The position numbers were made by a program, and so were the translations under genes. From an uncultured beta proteobacterium (GTDB taxonomy: Bacteria; Pseudomonadota; Gammaproteobacteria; Burkholderiales; Burkholderiaceae_C): DNA of 49,313 bases. The stretch is from contig CAIKLM010000138.1 of assembly GCA_903828235.1 (NCBI GenBank), forward strand, positions 1-49,313, written 5' to 3'. Numbering within the stretch: position 1 is the first letter of the stretch; every line of letters starts with the position of its first letter. The notes under the pieces were generated by a model. The model worked only from the letters and a program-made list of their open reading frames with translations, did no database searches and was not told the origin of the DNA. Positions 9,667 to 18,930 of the stretch are shown here, in pieces.

Positions 9667-10887
9667 TCAGCCCGACTTGGCGATCACGTCGCGCTGCCGC
9701 GCCAGCCGCGGCGCCACCATCGGCATCGTCAGCATCGTGCTCACCACCGCCATCAGCAGCAGCGCCGTGAAGGTGTCGGCGCTGATGATCTGTCGGTCGA
9801 GCAGGATGTTGGCGAAGATGATCTCGATCAGGCCCTTGGTCTGCAGCAGCCAGCCGACGGTGCGCGCTTCGCCCGGCGCCCAGTTCAGCAGCCGCCCGGC
9901 GATGGCCACGCCCAGCAGCTTGCCGCCCACCGAGGCCGCCACCAGCGCCGCCGTCACCGCGAACACCGCCACGCCGCCCACGCCCCACTGGGTGCGCAGG
10001 CCGGTGGACAGGAAGAACACCGGCATCATCACCAGCAGCACGTTGGCGCGCAGCGCGTCCAGCTGGGGCAGCGGGAACCAGTCGCGCTCCAGCACCGCGC
10101 CGGCCAGGAACGCGCCCACCATGAAGTGCAGCCCGCACCAGTCGGCGCCCAGCGACACCAGCGCCAGCCAGGGCAGCATCAGGAACCAGCGGTCGCCCTG
10201 CGGCACCCGCACCAGCAGTCGCCGGAAGGCCCAGGCCGCCAGCGCGAACACGACAACGAAGACGGCCTGCCGGCCCAGCCGCGTCCAGTCCAGCAGGATC
10301 AGCGCCAGCACGGTCCAGATCAGGATGTCGTCCAGGCTCGCATAGCGCAGGATGCGCTGGCCCAGCGGCTGGCGCAGGATGTCCATCTTCTCCATCAGCA
10401 GCACCAGGATGGGCAGCGCCGTCACCGCGCAGCCCATGCCGATGCCGGCGACGAACTGCCAGGGCTCGGCGCGCGGGCCCAGCCAGCCCGTGCCGGTCAG
10501 GGCCAGCAGGCCGGCGGCCAACAGCGAGCCCAGCAGCAGCGGCACCAGCAGCGCGCAGCCGGCGGTGATGGCGCTCTCGACGCGGTGGGTCCAGGCCGAC
10601 TTCAGGTCGAGCTCGAGGCCGGCGATGAACACGAACAGGCTCACCGCCCACCACGCCAGGCCGTTCAGCGACTGCACGACCGCGGGCTTGAACACCGCGG
10701 CGTACAGCTCGGGGAAGGCGGCGCCGAACAGCCCCGGCCCGAGCAGGATGCCGGTGACGATCTGCACCACCACCAGCGGTGCCCAGTAGTCGGTGCGGCC
10801 CAGCCGCCACAGCGCGTAGGGCACTAAGAAGATCACCGCCATCGCGATGAGGAACAGCTCGACGGTGTTGAGGGCGGGGGTGGCCAT
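9667..10887 (-). CDS. Cation:proton antiporter, CPA2 (Kef/NapA) family
   Basis: 406 residues, almost entirely hydrophobic, with about 12-13 membrane segments. The pattern [12 protein letters not shown] near the start, [13 protein letters not shown], and [14 protein letters not shown] with [10 protein letters not shown] in the second half are typical of CPA2 exchangers. No RCK/TrkA-N regulatory domain is attached, so it is a short NapA-like form rather than a full KefB/C. It exchanges Na+ or K+ for H+ across the inner membrane; which cation cannot be told. It converges on the sigma54 activator with a 12-base gap and is divergent from the Liv operon. No Shine-Dalgarno is visible before the ATG. 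Confidence 0.85.
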   Translation of the reverse strand: MATPALNTVELFLIAMAVIFLVPYALWRLGRTDYWAPLVVVQIVTGILLGPGLFGAAFPELYAAVFKPAVVQSLNGLAWWAVSLFVFIAGLELDLKSAWTHRVESAITAGCALLVPLLLGSLLAAGLLALTGTGWLGPRAEPWQFVAGIGMGCAVTALPILVLLMEKMDILRQPLGQRILRYASLDDILIWTVLALILLDWTRLGRQAVFVVVFALAAWAFRRLLVRVPQGDRWFLMLPWLALVSLGADWCGLHFMVGAFLAGAVLERDWFPLPQLDALRANVLLVMMPVFFLSTGLRTQWGVGGVAVFAVTAALVAASVGGKLLGVAIAGRLLNWAPGEARTVGWLLQTKGLIEIIFANILLDRQIISADTFTALLLMAVVSTMLTMPMVAPRLARQRDVIAKSG

Positions 10888-11092
10888 GGGGCCGCGATTG
10901 TGCCGCCGGGCCCGCTGCGTGGCGGGATGACCGGATCACAGCCATATGACTGAAAGGCAAACACTCTCCGGGCCCTGTGTCTGCGCGGCGGTCATCGGAC
11001 AGGTTCGAATGTCCCAAAGCCAGGGGGAAACCCGGCCACCCCGCACCGGCATGGCGCTTGCGGTGTCCTGGGCACACCACAGGAGACACCCC

Positions 11093-12295
11093 ATGCAGCG
11101 CCGCTTCCTGCTCGCCCTTTCCACCCTGGCCCTGGCGGCCACGCTGGCCGCCGGCCCCGCCGCCGCGCAGGCCGGCAAGGACTTCAAGATCGCCCTGCTC
11201 ACCGGCAAGACCGGCCCGCTGGAGGCCTACGCCAAGCAGACCGTCACCGGCTTCATGATGGGCCTGGAGTACGCCACCGGCGGCACCATGGCGGTGGCCG
11301 GGCGCAGGATCGTCGTCATCGAGAAGGACGACCAGGGCAAGCCCGACATCGGCAAGGCGCAACTCGCCGCGGCCTATGCCGACGACAAGGTCGACATCGC
11401 CGTGGGCACCACCGGCAGCCCGGTGGCGCTGGCCATGCTGCCGGTGGCCGAGGAGTACCGGAAGATCCTGCTGGTGGAGCCGGCGGTGGCCGACAGCATC
11501 ACCGGCGACAAGTGGAACCGCTACATCTTCCGCACCGGCCGCAACAGCAGCCAGGACGCGGCGGCCAACGCGGCGGCGCTGGACAAGGCCGGCAACGTGA
11601 TCGCCGTGCTGGCCAACGACAACGCCTTCGGGCGCGATGCCGTCAAGGCCAGCAAGGACTTCATCAAGAAGGCGAAGATCGTCCACGAGGAGTACCTGCC
11701 GGTGGGCACCACCGACTTCACCGCCGGGCTGCAGCGCATCATCGACCGGCTGAAGGACCAGCCCGGCAACAAGTACGTCTCGGTGGTGTGGTCGGGCAAC
11801 CCGACGCCGTTCCCGAAGATCGCCGACCTCGAGCTCGACAAGCGCTTCGGCATCAAGCTGGCCACCGGCGGCAACATCCTGCCGGCGATGGTGGCGTACA
11901 AGAACTTCCCCGGCATGGAAGGCGCGCTGTACTACTACTTCGGCATCCCGAAGAACAAGGTCAACGAGTGGCTGGTGGCCAACCACTACCGGCAGTTCAA
12001 GGCCCCGCCCGACTTCTTCACCGCCGGCGGCATGAGCGCGGCCATCGCCGTGGTGGAGGCGCTGAAGAAGACCCGCGGCGACAGCGACACCGAGAAGCTG
12101 ATCGCCGCAATGGAAGGCATGAGCTTCGAGACGCCCAAGGGCACGATGACCTTCCGCAAGGAGGACCACCAGGCGATGCAGGACATGTTCCACTTCCGCA
12201 TCCGCAACGACCCGGCGTTCGCCTGGGGGGTGCCGGAGCTGGTGCGCGTGATCCCGGCGTCCGAACTGCAGATCCCCATCCGCAACAAGCGCTGA
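11093..12295 (+). CDS. ABC importer substrate-binding protein, branched-chain amino acid type
   Basis: 400 residues with a Sec signal peptide (RRFLLALSTLALAATLAAGPAAAQA, cut near residue 26). The mature part is a type I periplasmic binding fold (FKIALLTGKTGPLEAYAKQ... GLEYATGG). The start is fixed by AGGAGA 6 bases before the ATG; in-frame sequence further upstream does not look coding. It is the first gene of a six-gene run (binding protein, two ATPases, two permeases, hydrolase) with almost no gaps. The family binds branched-chain amino acids, but also aromatic acids, amides and urea; given the attached hydrolase, a non-amino-acid ligand is plausible. Confidence 0.9.
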   Translation: MQRRFLLALSTLALAATLAAGPAAAQAGKDFKIALLTGKTGPLEAYAKQTVTGFMMGLEYATGGTMAVAGRRIVVIEKDDQGKPDIGKAQLAAAYADDKVDIAVGTTGSPVALAMLPVAEEYRKILLVEPAVADSITGDKWNRYIFRTGRNSSQDAAANAAALDKAGNVIAVLANDNAFGRDAVKASKDFIKKAKIVHEEYLPVGTTDFTAGLQRIIDRLKDQPGNKYVSVVWSGNPTPFPKIADLELDKRFGIKLATGGNILPAMVAYKNFPGMEGALYYYFGIPKNKVNEWLVANHYRQFKAPPDFFTAGGMSAAIAVVEALKKTRGDSDTEKLIAAMEGMSFETPKGTMTFRKEDHQAMQDMFHFRIRNDPAFAWGVPELVRVIPASELQIPIRNKR

Positions 12296-12315
12296 GCCTG
12301 CCGCAGGGCCGCACC

Positions 12316-13086
12316 GTGCTGGAGACGCAGGACCTGACGATCCGCTTCGGCGGCCACGTCGCGGTGGATCGCGTGTCCTGCCGCTTCGAGGCCGGCACGC
12401 TGACGGCCATCGTCGGGCCCAACGGCGCGGGCAAGACGACCTACTTCAACCTCGTCTCGGGCCAGCTGCCGGCCAGCGAGGGCCGCGTGCGGCTGCAGGG
12501 CGAGGACCTCACGCGGCTGCCGGCGGCCGTGCGCACGCACAAGGGGCTGGGCCGCGCCTTCCAGCTGACGCAGCTGTTCCCCGGCCTCAGCGCGCACGAG
12601 AACGTGCGCCTGGCCATCCAGGCGCGCGAGTCGGCCCGCCGCGGCATCGGCATGGACCTGTGGCGCGTGTGGAGCGACCACCGCGACTGGATGGCCGAGG
12701 CCGACCGCCTGCTCGAGCGCGTGCGCCTGTCGGACAAGGCCACGCAACCCGCGAGCAGCCTGCCGCACGGCGACCAGCGCAAGCTCGAGGTGGGCCTGCT
12801 GATGGCGCTCGACCCCAAGGTCTACATGTTCGACGAGCCCACCGCCGGCATGAGCGTGGACGAGGTGCCCGTGGTGCTCGACCTCATCCGCGCCCTGAAG
12901 GCGCGCCGGGACATCGTGATCCTGCTGGTCGAGCACAAGATGGACGTGGTGCGCGAGCTGGCCGACCGCATCGTGGTGCTGCACCACGGGCGCCTGGTGG
13001 CCGACGGCGAGCCGGCCGAGGTCATCGCCTCGCCGGTGGTGCAGCAGGCCTACCTCGGCGTCGCCGGGACCGCGCGTGATGCCTGA
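12316..13086 (+). CDS. ABC transporter ATP-binding protein, LivG type
   Basis: 256 residues from a GTG start 20 bases after the binding-protein stop. Walker A is GPNGAGKTT, Q-loop AFQLTQLF, Walker B VYMFDEPTAGMS, switch His in LLVEHKMDV. The ABC signature is unusual: where LivG normally has LSYGQQR-like sequence, this has LPHGDQRK. It powers import together with the next ATPase and the two permeases, at the cytoplasmic face. Its 3' end overlaps the next gene by 8 bases, showing tight operon organisation. Confidence 0.88.
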   Translation: MLETQDLTIRFGGHVAVDRVSCRFEAGTLTAIVGPNGAGKTTYFNLVSGQLPASEGRVRLQGEDLTRLPAAVRTHKGLGRAFQLTQLFPGLSAHENVRLAIQARESARRGIGMDLWRVWSDHRDWMAEADRLLERVRLSDKATQPASSLPHGDQRKLEVGLLMALDPKVYMFDEPTAGMSVDEVPVVLDLIRALKARRDIVILLVEHKMDVVRELADRIVVLHHGRLVADGEPAEVIASPVVQQAYLGVAGTARDA

Positions 13087-13816
13087 GCCCCTGCTGCAGC
13101 TGTCCGGGGTGCACACGCACATCGGCGCGTACCACATCCTGCACGGCGTGGACCTCAGCGTGCCCGAGGGGGCCGTGACCATGCTGCTGGGCCGCAACGG
13201 CGCCGGCAAGACGACCACGCTGCGCACCATCATGGGCCTGTGGCGGGCCACGCAGGGCAGCGTGCGCTTCCGCGGCCAGCCGCTGGAGCGGCTGGCCACG
13301 CCGGACATCGCGGCCGCCGGCATCGCCTACGTGCCCGAGAGCATGGGCATCTTCACCGATCTCACGGTCAAGGAGAACATGGTGCTGGCCGCGCGCGGCG
13401 CGCGCCACGAGGGCGAGCTCGACCGCGCGCGCCTGGACTGGATCTTCGGCCACTTCCCCGCGCTGAAGACCTTCTGGCTGCACCCGGCCGGCAAGCTCAG
13501 CGGGGGGCAGAAGCAGATGCTGGCCGTGGCGCGCGCCATCTGCGAGCCGCGCGCGTTGCTGCTCATCGACGAGCCCAGCAAGGGCCTGGCGCCGGCCATC
13601 GTGCAGAACCTGGTGAGCGCGCTGCGCGAGCTGAAGGCGCAGAAGACCACGATCCTGCTGGTCGAGCAGAACGTGATGGTGGCCCGGACCCTGGGCGACT
13701 TCGTCGCCGTGATGGACGACGGCCGCGTCGTGCACAGCGGCCGCATGGACGCGCTGGCGGCCGACGCCGCGCTGCAGCAGCGGCTGCTGGGGCTGTCGCT
13801 GGGGGCGCACGCATGA
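13079..13816 (+). CDS. ABC transporter ATP-binding protein, LivF type
   Basis: About 245 residues. Walker A is GRNGAGKTTTLRT, the ABC signature is the canonical LSGGQKQM, Walker B ALLLIDEPSKGLAP and the switch His is replaced by Gln in LLVEQN, as is normal in LivF. It pairs with the LivG-type ATPase. A GTG one codon upstream (13076) is an alternative start. It overlaps livG by 8 bases and is 25 bases ahead of the LivH-type permease. Confidence 0.9.
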   Translation: MPEPLLQLSGVHTHIGAYHILHGVDLSVPEGAVTMLLGRNGAGKTTTLRTIMGLWRATQGSVRFRGQPLERLATPDIAAAGIAYVPESMGIFTDLTVKENMVLAARGARHEGELDRARLDWIFGHFPALKTFWLHPAGKLSGGQKQMLAVARAICEPRALLLIDEPSKGLAPAIVQNLVSALRELKAQKTTILLVEQNVMVARTLGDFVAVMDDGRVVHSGRMDALAADAALQQRLLGLSLGAHA

Positions 13817-13841
13817 GTGCACGGTTTGAAAGGCGGGCCCG

Positions 13842-14858
13842 GTGAGCGCGGCGGTCGACCCCGCGGCCCCGGCGGCCATCCCGGAGAGCCGGTTCGACTG
13901 GGCCCCGGTGATGCTGCTGGCGGCCGTGATGGCCCTGGCCTTTCCCCTGGTGGGCAGCGGCAGCAGCTGGCTCACGCTCACCGTGGCGGGCCTGGCCATG
14001 GGATTCATCATCTTCATCATCGCCTCGGGCCTGACGCTGGTGTTCGGGCTCATGGACGTGCTGAACTTCGGCCACGGCCTGTTCATCGCCCTCGGCGCGT
14101 TCATGGCCACCACGGTGATGGGCGGCATGGCGGTGTTCGCCGACAGCGGCGTGGGGCCGGCGCTGCTGGCCATCTTCTGCGCCATGCTCGTGGCCATGGC
14201 GGTGGCCGGCGGCGTGGGCCTGGCCTTCGAGCGCGTGATCGTGCGGCCGGTCTACGGCCTGCACCTGAAGCAGATCCTCATCACGATGGGCGGCATGATC
14301 GTCGGCGAAGAGCTGATCAAGGCCATCTGGGGGCCGCTGCAGATCGCGCTGCCGCTGCCGCAGCCGCTGCGCGGGTCGTTCCTGATCGGCGACGCCGCCA
14401 TCGAGAAGTACCGCGTGCTGGCCAGCGTGATCGGCGCCGCGGTGTTCGTGCTGCTGGCCTGGACGCTGGCGCGCACCAAGCTCGGCCTGCTCATCCGCGC
14501 CGGCGTGCAGGACCGCGAGATGGTCGAGAGCCTGGGCTACCGCATCAGCCGCCTGTTCGTGGGCGTCTTCGCGGCCGGCTCGGCGCTGGCCGGGCTGGGC
14601 GGGGTGATGTGGGGGCTGTACCAGCAGGCGGTGTCGCCGCAGATCGGCGCGCAGGTTAACGTGCTGATCTTCATCGTCATCATCATCGGCGGCCTGGGCT
14701 CCACGCTGGGCTGCTTCATCGGCGCGCTGCTGGTGGGGCTGATGGCCAACTACACCGGCTTCCTGGCGCCCAAGGTGGCGCTGTTCTCGAACATCGCGCT
14801 GATGGTGGCCATCCTGCTGTGGCGCCCGCAGGGCCTGTACCCGGTCACCAACCGATGA
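13842..14858 (+). CDS. ABC transporter permease, LivH type
   Basis: 338 residues with about eight to nine membrane helices. Typical LivH wording is visible: GLTLVFGLMDVLNFGHGLFIALGAFMA near the start, and the cytoplasmic loop LGLLIRAGVQDREMVESLGYRISR that contacts the ATPases. The GTG start is preceded by an AGGCGGG stretch. It has a longer N-terminal lead (about 20 polar residues before the first helix) than most LivH. The stop overlaps the start of the LivM-type permease. Confidence 0.9.
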   Translation: MSAAVDPAAPAAIPESRFDWAPVMLLAAVMALAFPLVGSGSSWLTLTVAGLAMGFIIFIIASGLTLVFGLMDVLNFGHGLFIALGAFMATTVMGGMAVFADSGVGPALLAIFCAMLVAMAVAGGVGLAFERVIVRPVYGLHLKQILITMGGMIVGEELIKAIWGPLQIALPLPQPLRGSFLIGDAAIEKYRVLASVIGAAVFVLLAWTLARTKLGLLIRAGVQDREMVESLGYRISRLFVGVFAAGSALAGLGGVMWGLYQQAVSPQIGAQVNVLIFIVIIIGGLGSTLGCFIGALLVGLMANYTGFLAPKVALFSNIALMVAILLWRPQGLYPVTNR

Positions 14859-15943
14859 TGTCGCGCCTGCTGTCCCACGACCTGCCGCGCAGCCGCTGGC
14901 TGGCACTGGCGCTCGTCGTCGTGGCGCTGGCGCTTCTGCTGGCGCCCTTCCTGTTCCCCGGGGCCAAGGCCCTGTCGGTGGCGGCCAAGGCGCTGGTGTT
15001 CATCCTGCTGGTGGCCAGCTTCGACCTGCTGCTGGGCTACACCGGCATCGTCAGCTTCGCGCACACCATGTTCTTCGGCATCGGCGCCTACGGCGTGGCC
15101 ATCGGCAGCACGGCCCTCGGCCCGGGCTGGGCCGGCGTGGGGGCGGGCACCGCGGCGGCGCTGGCGATCTCGCTGCTGCTGTCGCTGCTGATCGGCCTGT
15201 TCTCGCTGCGCGTGAAGGCGATCTTCTTCGCGATGATCACGCTGGCCGTGGCCAGTGCGTTCCAGACCCTGGCCTCGCAGCTGAGCGACTTCACCGGCGG
15301 CGAGGACGGCCTGAGCTTCAAGGTGCCGCAGTGGCTGAGCCCGGGCTTTGCGCCCTTCGCGGGCCCCGACGGCCCGCTGGAGATCCTGGGCCGCGCCGTC
15401 GACGGCCGGCTGATCACCTACTACGGCCTGTACGTCGCGGTGCTGGTGCTGTTCCTGGCGCTGCTGCGCATCGTGAACTCGCCCTTCGGCCGCGTGCTGC
15501 AGGCCATCCGCGAGAACGACTTCCGCGCCGAGGCGCTGGGCTATCGCACCGTGGTCTACCGCACCTGGAGCAACGTGCTCTCGGCGCTGTTCGCGTGCCT
15601 GGCCGGCGTGCTGCTCGCGCTGTGGCTGCGCTACGTGGGGCCCGACACCACGCTGAGCTTCGAGATCATGCTCGACATCCTGCTCATCGTGGTCATCGGC
15701 GGCATGGGCACGCTGTACGGCGCCGTGGTCGGCGCCGCCCTGTTCGTGCTGGCGCAGAACTACCTGCAGGACCTGCTCAAGCTGGGCGCCGGCGCCTTCG
15801 AGGGCGTGCCGGTGCTGTCGCAGCTGGTCTCGCCGGACCGCTGGCTGCTGTGGTTGGGGCTGCTGTTCGTCCTCTCGGTCTACCACTTCCCCTCGGGCAT
15901 CGTGGGCCGGCTGCGCGCCATGGCGCTGGAGCGCCGGCCGTGA
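14855..15943 (+). CDS. ABC transporter permease, LivM type
   Basis: 362 residues with about ten membrane helices. LivM hallmarks are LLGYTGIVSFAHTMFFGIGAYG, the ATPase-contact loop SPFGRVLQAIRENDFRAEALGY, and a last conserved block VVIGGMGTLYGAVVGA. The ATG lies in an ATGA overlap with the previous permease, and the stop is overlapped by the GTG of the hydrolase gene, so translation is likely coupled along the operon. Confidence 0.9.
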   Translation: MMSRLLSHDLPRSRWLALALVVVALALLLAPFLFPGAKALSVAAKALVFILLVASFDLLLGYTGIVSFAHTMFFGIGAYGVAIGSTALGPGWAGVGAGTAAALAISLLLSLLIGLFSLRVKAIFFAMITLAVASAFQTLASQLSDFTGGEDGLSFKVPQWLSPGFAPFAGPDGPLEILGRAVDGRLITYYGLYVAVLVLFLALLRIVNSPFGRVLQAIRENDFRAEALGYRTVVYRTWSNVLSALFACLAGVLLALWLRYVGPDTTLSFEIMLDILLIVVIGGMGTLYGAVVGAALFVLAQNYLQDLLKLGAGAFEGVPVLSQLVSPDRWLLWLGLLFVLSVYHFPSGIVGRLRAMALERRP

Positions 15944-16788
15944 GCGCCGCGCCGCAGTCGCTGTTCCTCACCTGCGCCGGGCGCGAGGTGCACATCACCG
16001 CCTGGGGCGAGGCCGGCGCGCCGGTGCTGGTGGCCTGGCACGGCCTGGCGCGCACCGGGCGCGACATGGATCCCATCGCCGCCGCGCTGGCCGGCCGCTG
16101 GCGCGTGCTGTGCCCCGACACGCCCGGCCGCGGCCTCAGCCAGTGGAGCCCCGAGCCCGCCGCCGAGTACTGCCTGGACTTCTACGTGCGCGTGGCGGTG
16201 GACCTGCTGGCGCAGCTTGGCGTGGCGCGCTGCGCCTGGCTGGGCACTTCCATGGGCGGCGCCATCGGCCTGCGCGCCGCCGCCGGGCCGCTGCGCGGGC
16301 GCATCACGCGGCTGGTGCTCAACGACATCGGGCCGGAGCTCGCCGCGCCTGCCGTGGCCCGCATCCGCGCCTATGCCGGCCAGCCGCCGGCCTTTGCCAC
16401 GGTGGCCGAGCTCGAGGGCTTCTTCCGCCGGGTCTACGAGCCCTACGGCTGGCTGTCCGACGCGCAGTGGCGCCAGCTCACCGAGACCAGCCTGCGCCGC
16501 CTTCCCGACGGCCGCGTGACGCCGCACTACGACCCCGCCATGGTCGGCCAGTTCGAGCACCACCCGGACGACTACGCGCAGTGGCCGCAGTACGACTCGC
16601 TGAACCTGCCTGTGCTGTGCCTGCGCGGCGAGGCCAGCGACCTGCTGCTGCCGGAAGTGGCCGAGGCCATGCGCAGCCGCGGCCCGCGCGCCGTGGTGGC
16701 CACCATCCCGGGTTGCGGCCACGCACCGGCGCTGAACACGCCGGCGCAGATCGGCCTGGTGGAGCGCTTCCTGAACGGCCCCGGCTGA
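15940..16788 (+). CDS. Alpha/beta hydrolase, last gene of the Liv-type operon
   Basis: 282 residues, cytoplasmic (no signal peptide). Catalytic triad: Ser104 in GTSMGG, Asp234 in RGEASDLLL and His261 in GCGHAPAL; the oxyanion HG motif is WHGLARTG. The serine nucleophile points to an esterase, lactonase or C-C hydrolase. The GTG overlaps the LivM stop by 4 bases, so the enzyme is made with the importer and probably acts on what it brings in. That functional link is inference; the substrate is unknown. Confidence 0.88.
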   Translation: MSAAPQSLFLTCAGREVHITAWGEAGAPVLVAWHGLARTGRDMDPIAAALAGRWRVLCPDTPGRGLSQWSPEPAAEYCLDFYVRVAVDLLAQLGVARCAWLGTSMGGAIGLRAAAGPLRGRITRLVLNDIGPELAAPAVARIRAYAGQPPAFATVAELEGFFRRVYEPYGWLSDAQWRQLTETSLRRLPDGRVTPHYDPAMVGQFEHHPDDYAQWPQYDSLNLPVLCLRGEASDLLLPEVAEAMRSRGPRAVVATIPGCGHAPALNTPAQIGLVERFLNGPG

Positions 16789-16907
16789 GCCGGCACCGCT
16801 GCCGGCGCTGCACCGGTGCTTCATCGCGCGATGCACGGGATGTGGGCGCACCACGCCGCGCGGCGGCACGCCCGGCACGGCCAACCCGATCGCGGCCGCC
16901 CGGGCGC

Positions 16908-17762
16908 CTAGCGCCAGGCCGCCGCGTGCTCGCGCGCGAAGCTCTCGAAGCGCCGCGGCGGGTGGCCGGTGAGCTGCTCCACCGCGGGCGAGACGCCGGC
17001 CGCCCAACCCTGCTTGATGACGTGGTTCAGGCTCATCAACCACTCCACGACCACCGGCGGGAAGCCCGCCTGCGCCATCGCATCGGCCGCCACCGGCTCG
17101 GGCACGTCGACGTAGCGCGGCTCGCGCCCGGTCTCGCGCCCGATCAGGGCCACCATCTGCGCGTCGGTGAGGTCTTCCGGGCCGGTCAGCGTGTAGCTGC
17201 GGCCGGCGTGTGCCGCCGGGTCGGCCAGCACCCGCGCGGCCGCCTCGGCGATGTCGCGCACGTCGATCACGGCCATGGCGCCGTTGCCGCGCGGCGCGTG
17301 CAGCGTGCCGGCCTTGATCGCCGCGCCGTGGAAGTTGATCGCGTTCTGCATGAAGCTGGTCGGCAGCAGCAGCGTGTAGGGCAGGCCGCTGGCGGCCAGC
17401 TGCGCGTCGATGCTCCCGTGCAGCCGGGCGATGGCGGCCGGGCTCGCGGGGTCGGCGCCGGCGCCCGAGGAGCGCACGACGTGGCGCACGCCGGCCGCCT
17501 TGGCGGCGGCGATGGCGTTGGTGGCCATCGCCGGCATCTCCGGCACCAGCGGGAACAGCAGGAAGAGGGTGTCCACGCCGGCGAAGGCGCGGGCCAGCGA
17601 GGCCGGGTCCATGAAGTCGCCCTGCACCTCGCGCACGCCCTGCGGGGCGCGGCCGGTCGTGCGGTTCATGACGGCGAAGTCGGCGCCGAGGGCGCGAAGC
17701 TGCCCGGCGAGCTCGGTGCCGATGGTGCCCGTGGCGCCGGTCAGGAGGATGCGGTTGCTCAT
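16908..17762 (-). CDS. NmrA-like NAD(P)-binding oxidoreductase (SDR family)
   Basis: 284 residues. It starts with a dinucleotide-binding motif (ILLTGATGTIGTELAGQL) and lacks a YxxxK catalytic pair at the usual place, as in NmrA/QorB-type atypical SDRs. FMQNAINFHGAAIKAGTL and VIDVRDIAEAAARVL match this subfamily. Relatives are quinone reductases or NADP sensors, so activity cannot be fixed. It is divergent from a LysR regulator 108 bases away, a classic arrangement in which the regulator controls the enzyme gene. A -10-like TACAGT lies at 17810-17805 on its strand. Confidence 0.88.
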   Translation of the reverse strand: MSNRILLTGATGTIGTELAGQLRALGADFAVMNRTTGRAPQGVREVQGDFMDPASLARAFAGVDTLFLLFPLVPEMPAMATNAIAAAKAAGVRHVVRSSGAGADPASPAAIARLHGSIDAQLAASGLPYTLLLPTSFMQNAINFHGAAIKAGTLHAPRGNGAMAVIDVRDIAEAAARVLADPAAHAGRSYTLTGPEDLTDAQMVALIGRETGREPRYVDVPEPVAADAMAQAGFPPVVVEWLMSLNHVIKQGWAAGVSPAVEQLTGHPPRRFESFAREHAAAWR

Positions 17763-17816
17763 GAAGGGGTCCTTGCTTGGGAGTTGGGTGTGACGACGAG
17801 ACGCACTGTAGGCACC

Positions 17817-17838
17817 GACATGGCGGACATGAAGACAT
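17817..17838. promoter_or_regulatory. Triple GACAT repeat, candidate operator in the LysR/NmrA divergent region
   Basis: GACAT occurs at 17817-17821, 17826-17830 and 17834-17838, spaced 9 and 8 bases, just upstream of the -10-like element of the minus-strand gene. It is a candidate regulator site; no binding data can be inferred from sequence alone. Confidence 0.35.
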
Positions 17839-17870
17839 ACAATTTCCCAAGATCTTCAACCCAAAGTTGA

Positions 17871-18818
17871 ATGACAAACCTCGCGGCCCTCGTCTCCTTC
17901 ACCGAGGCCGCCGTCGCCGGCAGCTTCACGGCGGCAGCGGCCAAGCTCGACCTCACGCCGGCCGCCGTCAGCAAGAACGTGGCGCGGCTGGAGGCGCAGC
18001 TCGGCGTGCGCCTGTTCAACCGCTCGACGCGGCGGCTGCGCCTCACCGCCGAGGGCGAGCTGTTCCACGAGCGCGCGGCGGCAGCGCTGCGCGCGCTCGA
18101 CGAGGCGGTCGCCGAGGTCGGCCGTGCGCGCGGCGCCGCCGTCGGCCGCGTGCGCATTTCCGTGGGCGTGTCGTTCGGCCGCCGCTACCTGCTGCCGCTG
18201 CTGCCGGCGCTGGCGGCGCGGCACCCCGGTCTGCAGGTCGAGGTGAGCCTGGACAACCGCGCCGTCGACCTGGTGGCCGAGGGCTACGACATCGGCGTGC
18301 GTGGCGGCGTCGTCGAGGCGTCGAGCCTCGTGGCGCGGCGCATCGCGCGGCTGCCGCTGGTGCTGGTGGCCTCTCCGGCCTACCTGCGCGGGCACGGCGC
18401 GCCGCGCAGCGCGGCCGACCTCGCCGGGCACGAGCGGCTGGGGGTGCGGCTGCCGGGTGGCAGCGAGCTGCCCTGGCGGCTGCGCCGGCCGTCCGGGCGC
18501 GGCACGGTGGAGCTGGCAACGCCGGCGCGCCTGTGGCTGTCAGACCCCGAGGCGCTGCTCGACCTGGCGCTCGAGCACGCCGGCATCGCGCAGGTGGGGC
18601 TGCACCACGCCATGCCCTACCTGCGCAGCGGGCGGCTGAAGGCCGTGCTCACCGAGTTGCACGACCCCGGCGAGCGCGAGATCGTGCTGCACTACCCGCA
18701 CCGCTTGTATCTGGCGCCGCGCGTGCGCGTCACGGTCGACGCGCTGCTGGCCGGGCTGGCCCGCCACACCGACCTGCACGCCACGCGCGAGGCTCTGCCG
18801 GCTGCGTTCCTGGCCTGA
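17871..18818 (+). CDS. LysR-family transcriptional regulator
   Basis: 315 residues. The N-terminal helix-turn-helix (FTEAAVAGSFTAAAAKLDLTP, then AAVSKNVARLEAQLGVRLFNRSTRR) is the LysR signature, followed by the ligand-binding domain from about 90 (RVRISVGVSFGRRYLLPLLP). It resembles the DsdC/YafC-like regulators that flank SDR genes. The ATG has no Shine-Dalgarno. It probably autoregulates and controls the divergent NmrA-like gene through sites in 17763-17870, where three GACAT boxes are seen. Confidence 0.9.
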   Translation: MTNLAALVSFTEAAVAGSFTAAAAKLDLTPAAVSKNVARLEAQLGVRLFNRSTRRLRLTAEGELFHERAAAALRALDEAVAEVGRARGAAVGRVRISVGVSFGRRYLLPLLPALAARHPGLQVEVSLDNRAVDLVAEGYDIGVRGGVVEASSLVARRIARLPLVLVASPAYLRGHGAPRSAADLAGHERLGVRLPGGSELPWRLRRPSGRGTVELATPARLWLSDPEALLDLALEHAGIAQVGLHHAMPYLRSGRLKAVLTELHDPGEREIVLHYPHRLYLAPRVRVTVDALLAGLARHTDLHATREALPAAFLA

Positions 18819-18930
18819 GAGTGCCAGCGCCCCGTCGTACGCGGGGTTGCGCCTTGCCATTGCCGGCGCGGGCCGGTAGAACCCCCAGGCCTTCGCTTCC
18901 ACCCCGGCCCGCCACCGCGGGCAACGCCCC

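Noticed and set aside
13813..13841. ATG at 13813 overlapping the LivF-type stop as a start for the permease
   Set aside because: It is out of frame with the LivH-type gene; the GTG at 13842 is in frame.
17776..17851. Inverted repeat CTTGGGA (17776-17782) and TCCCAAG (17845-17851) in the LysR divergent region
   Set aside because: The arms are 62 bases apart and only 7 bases long, so chance is likely.
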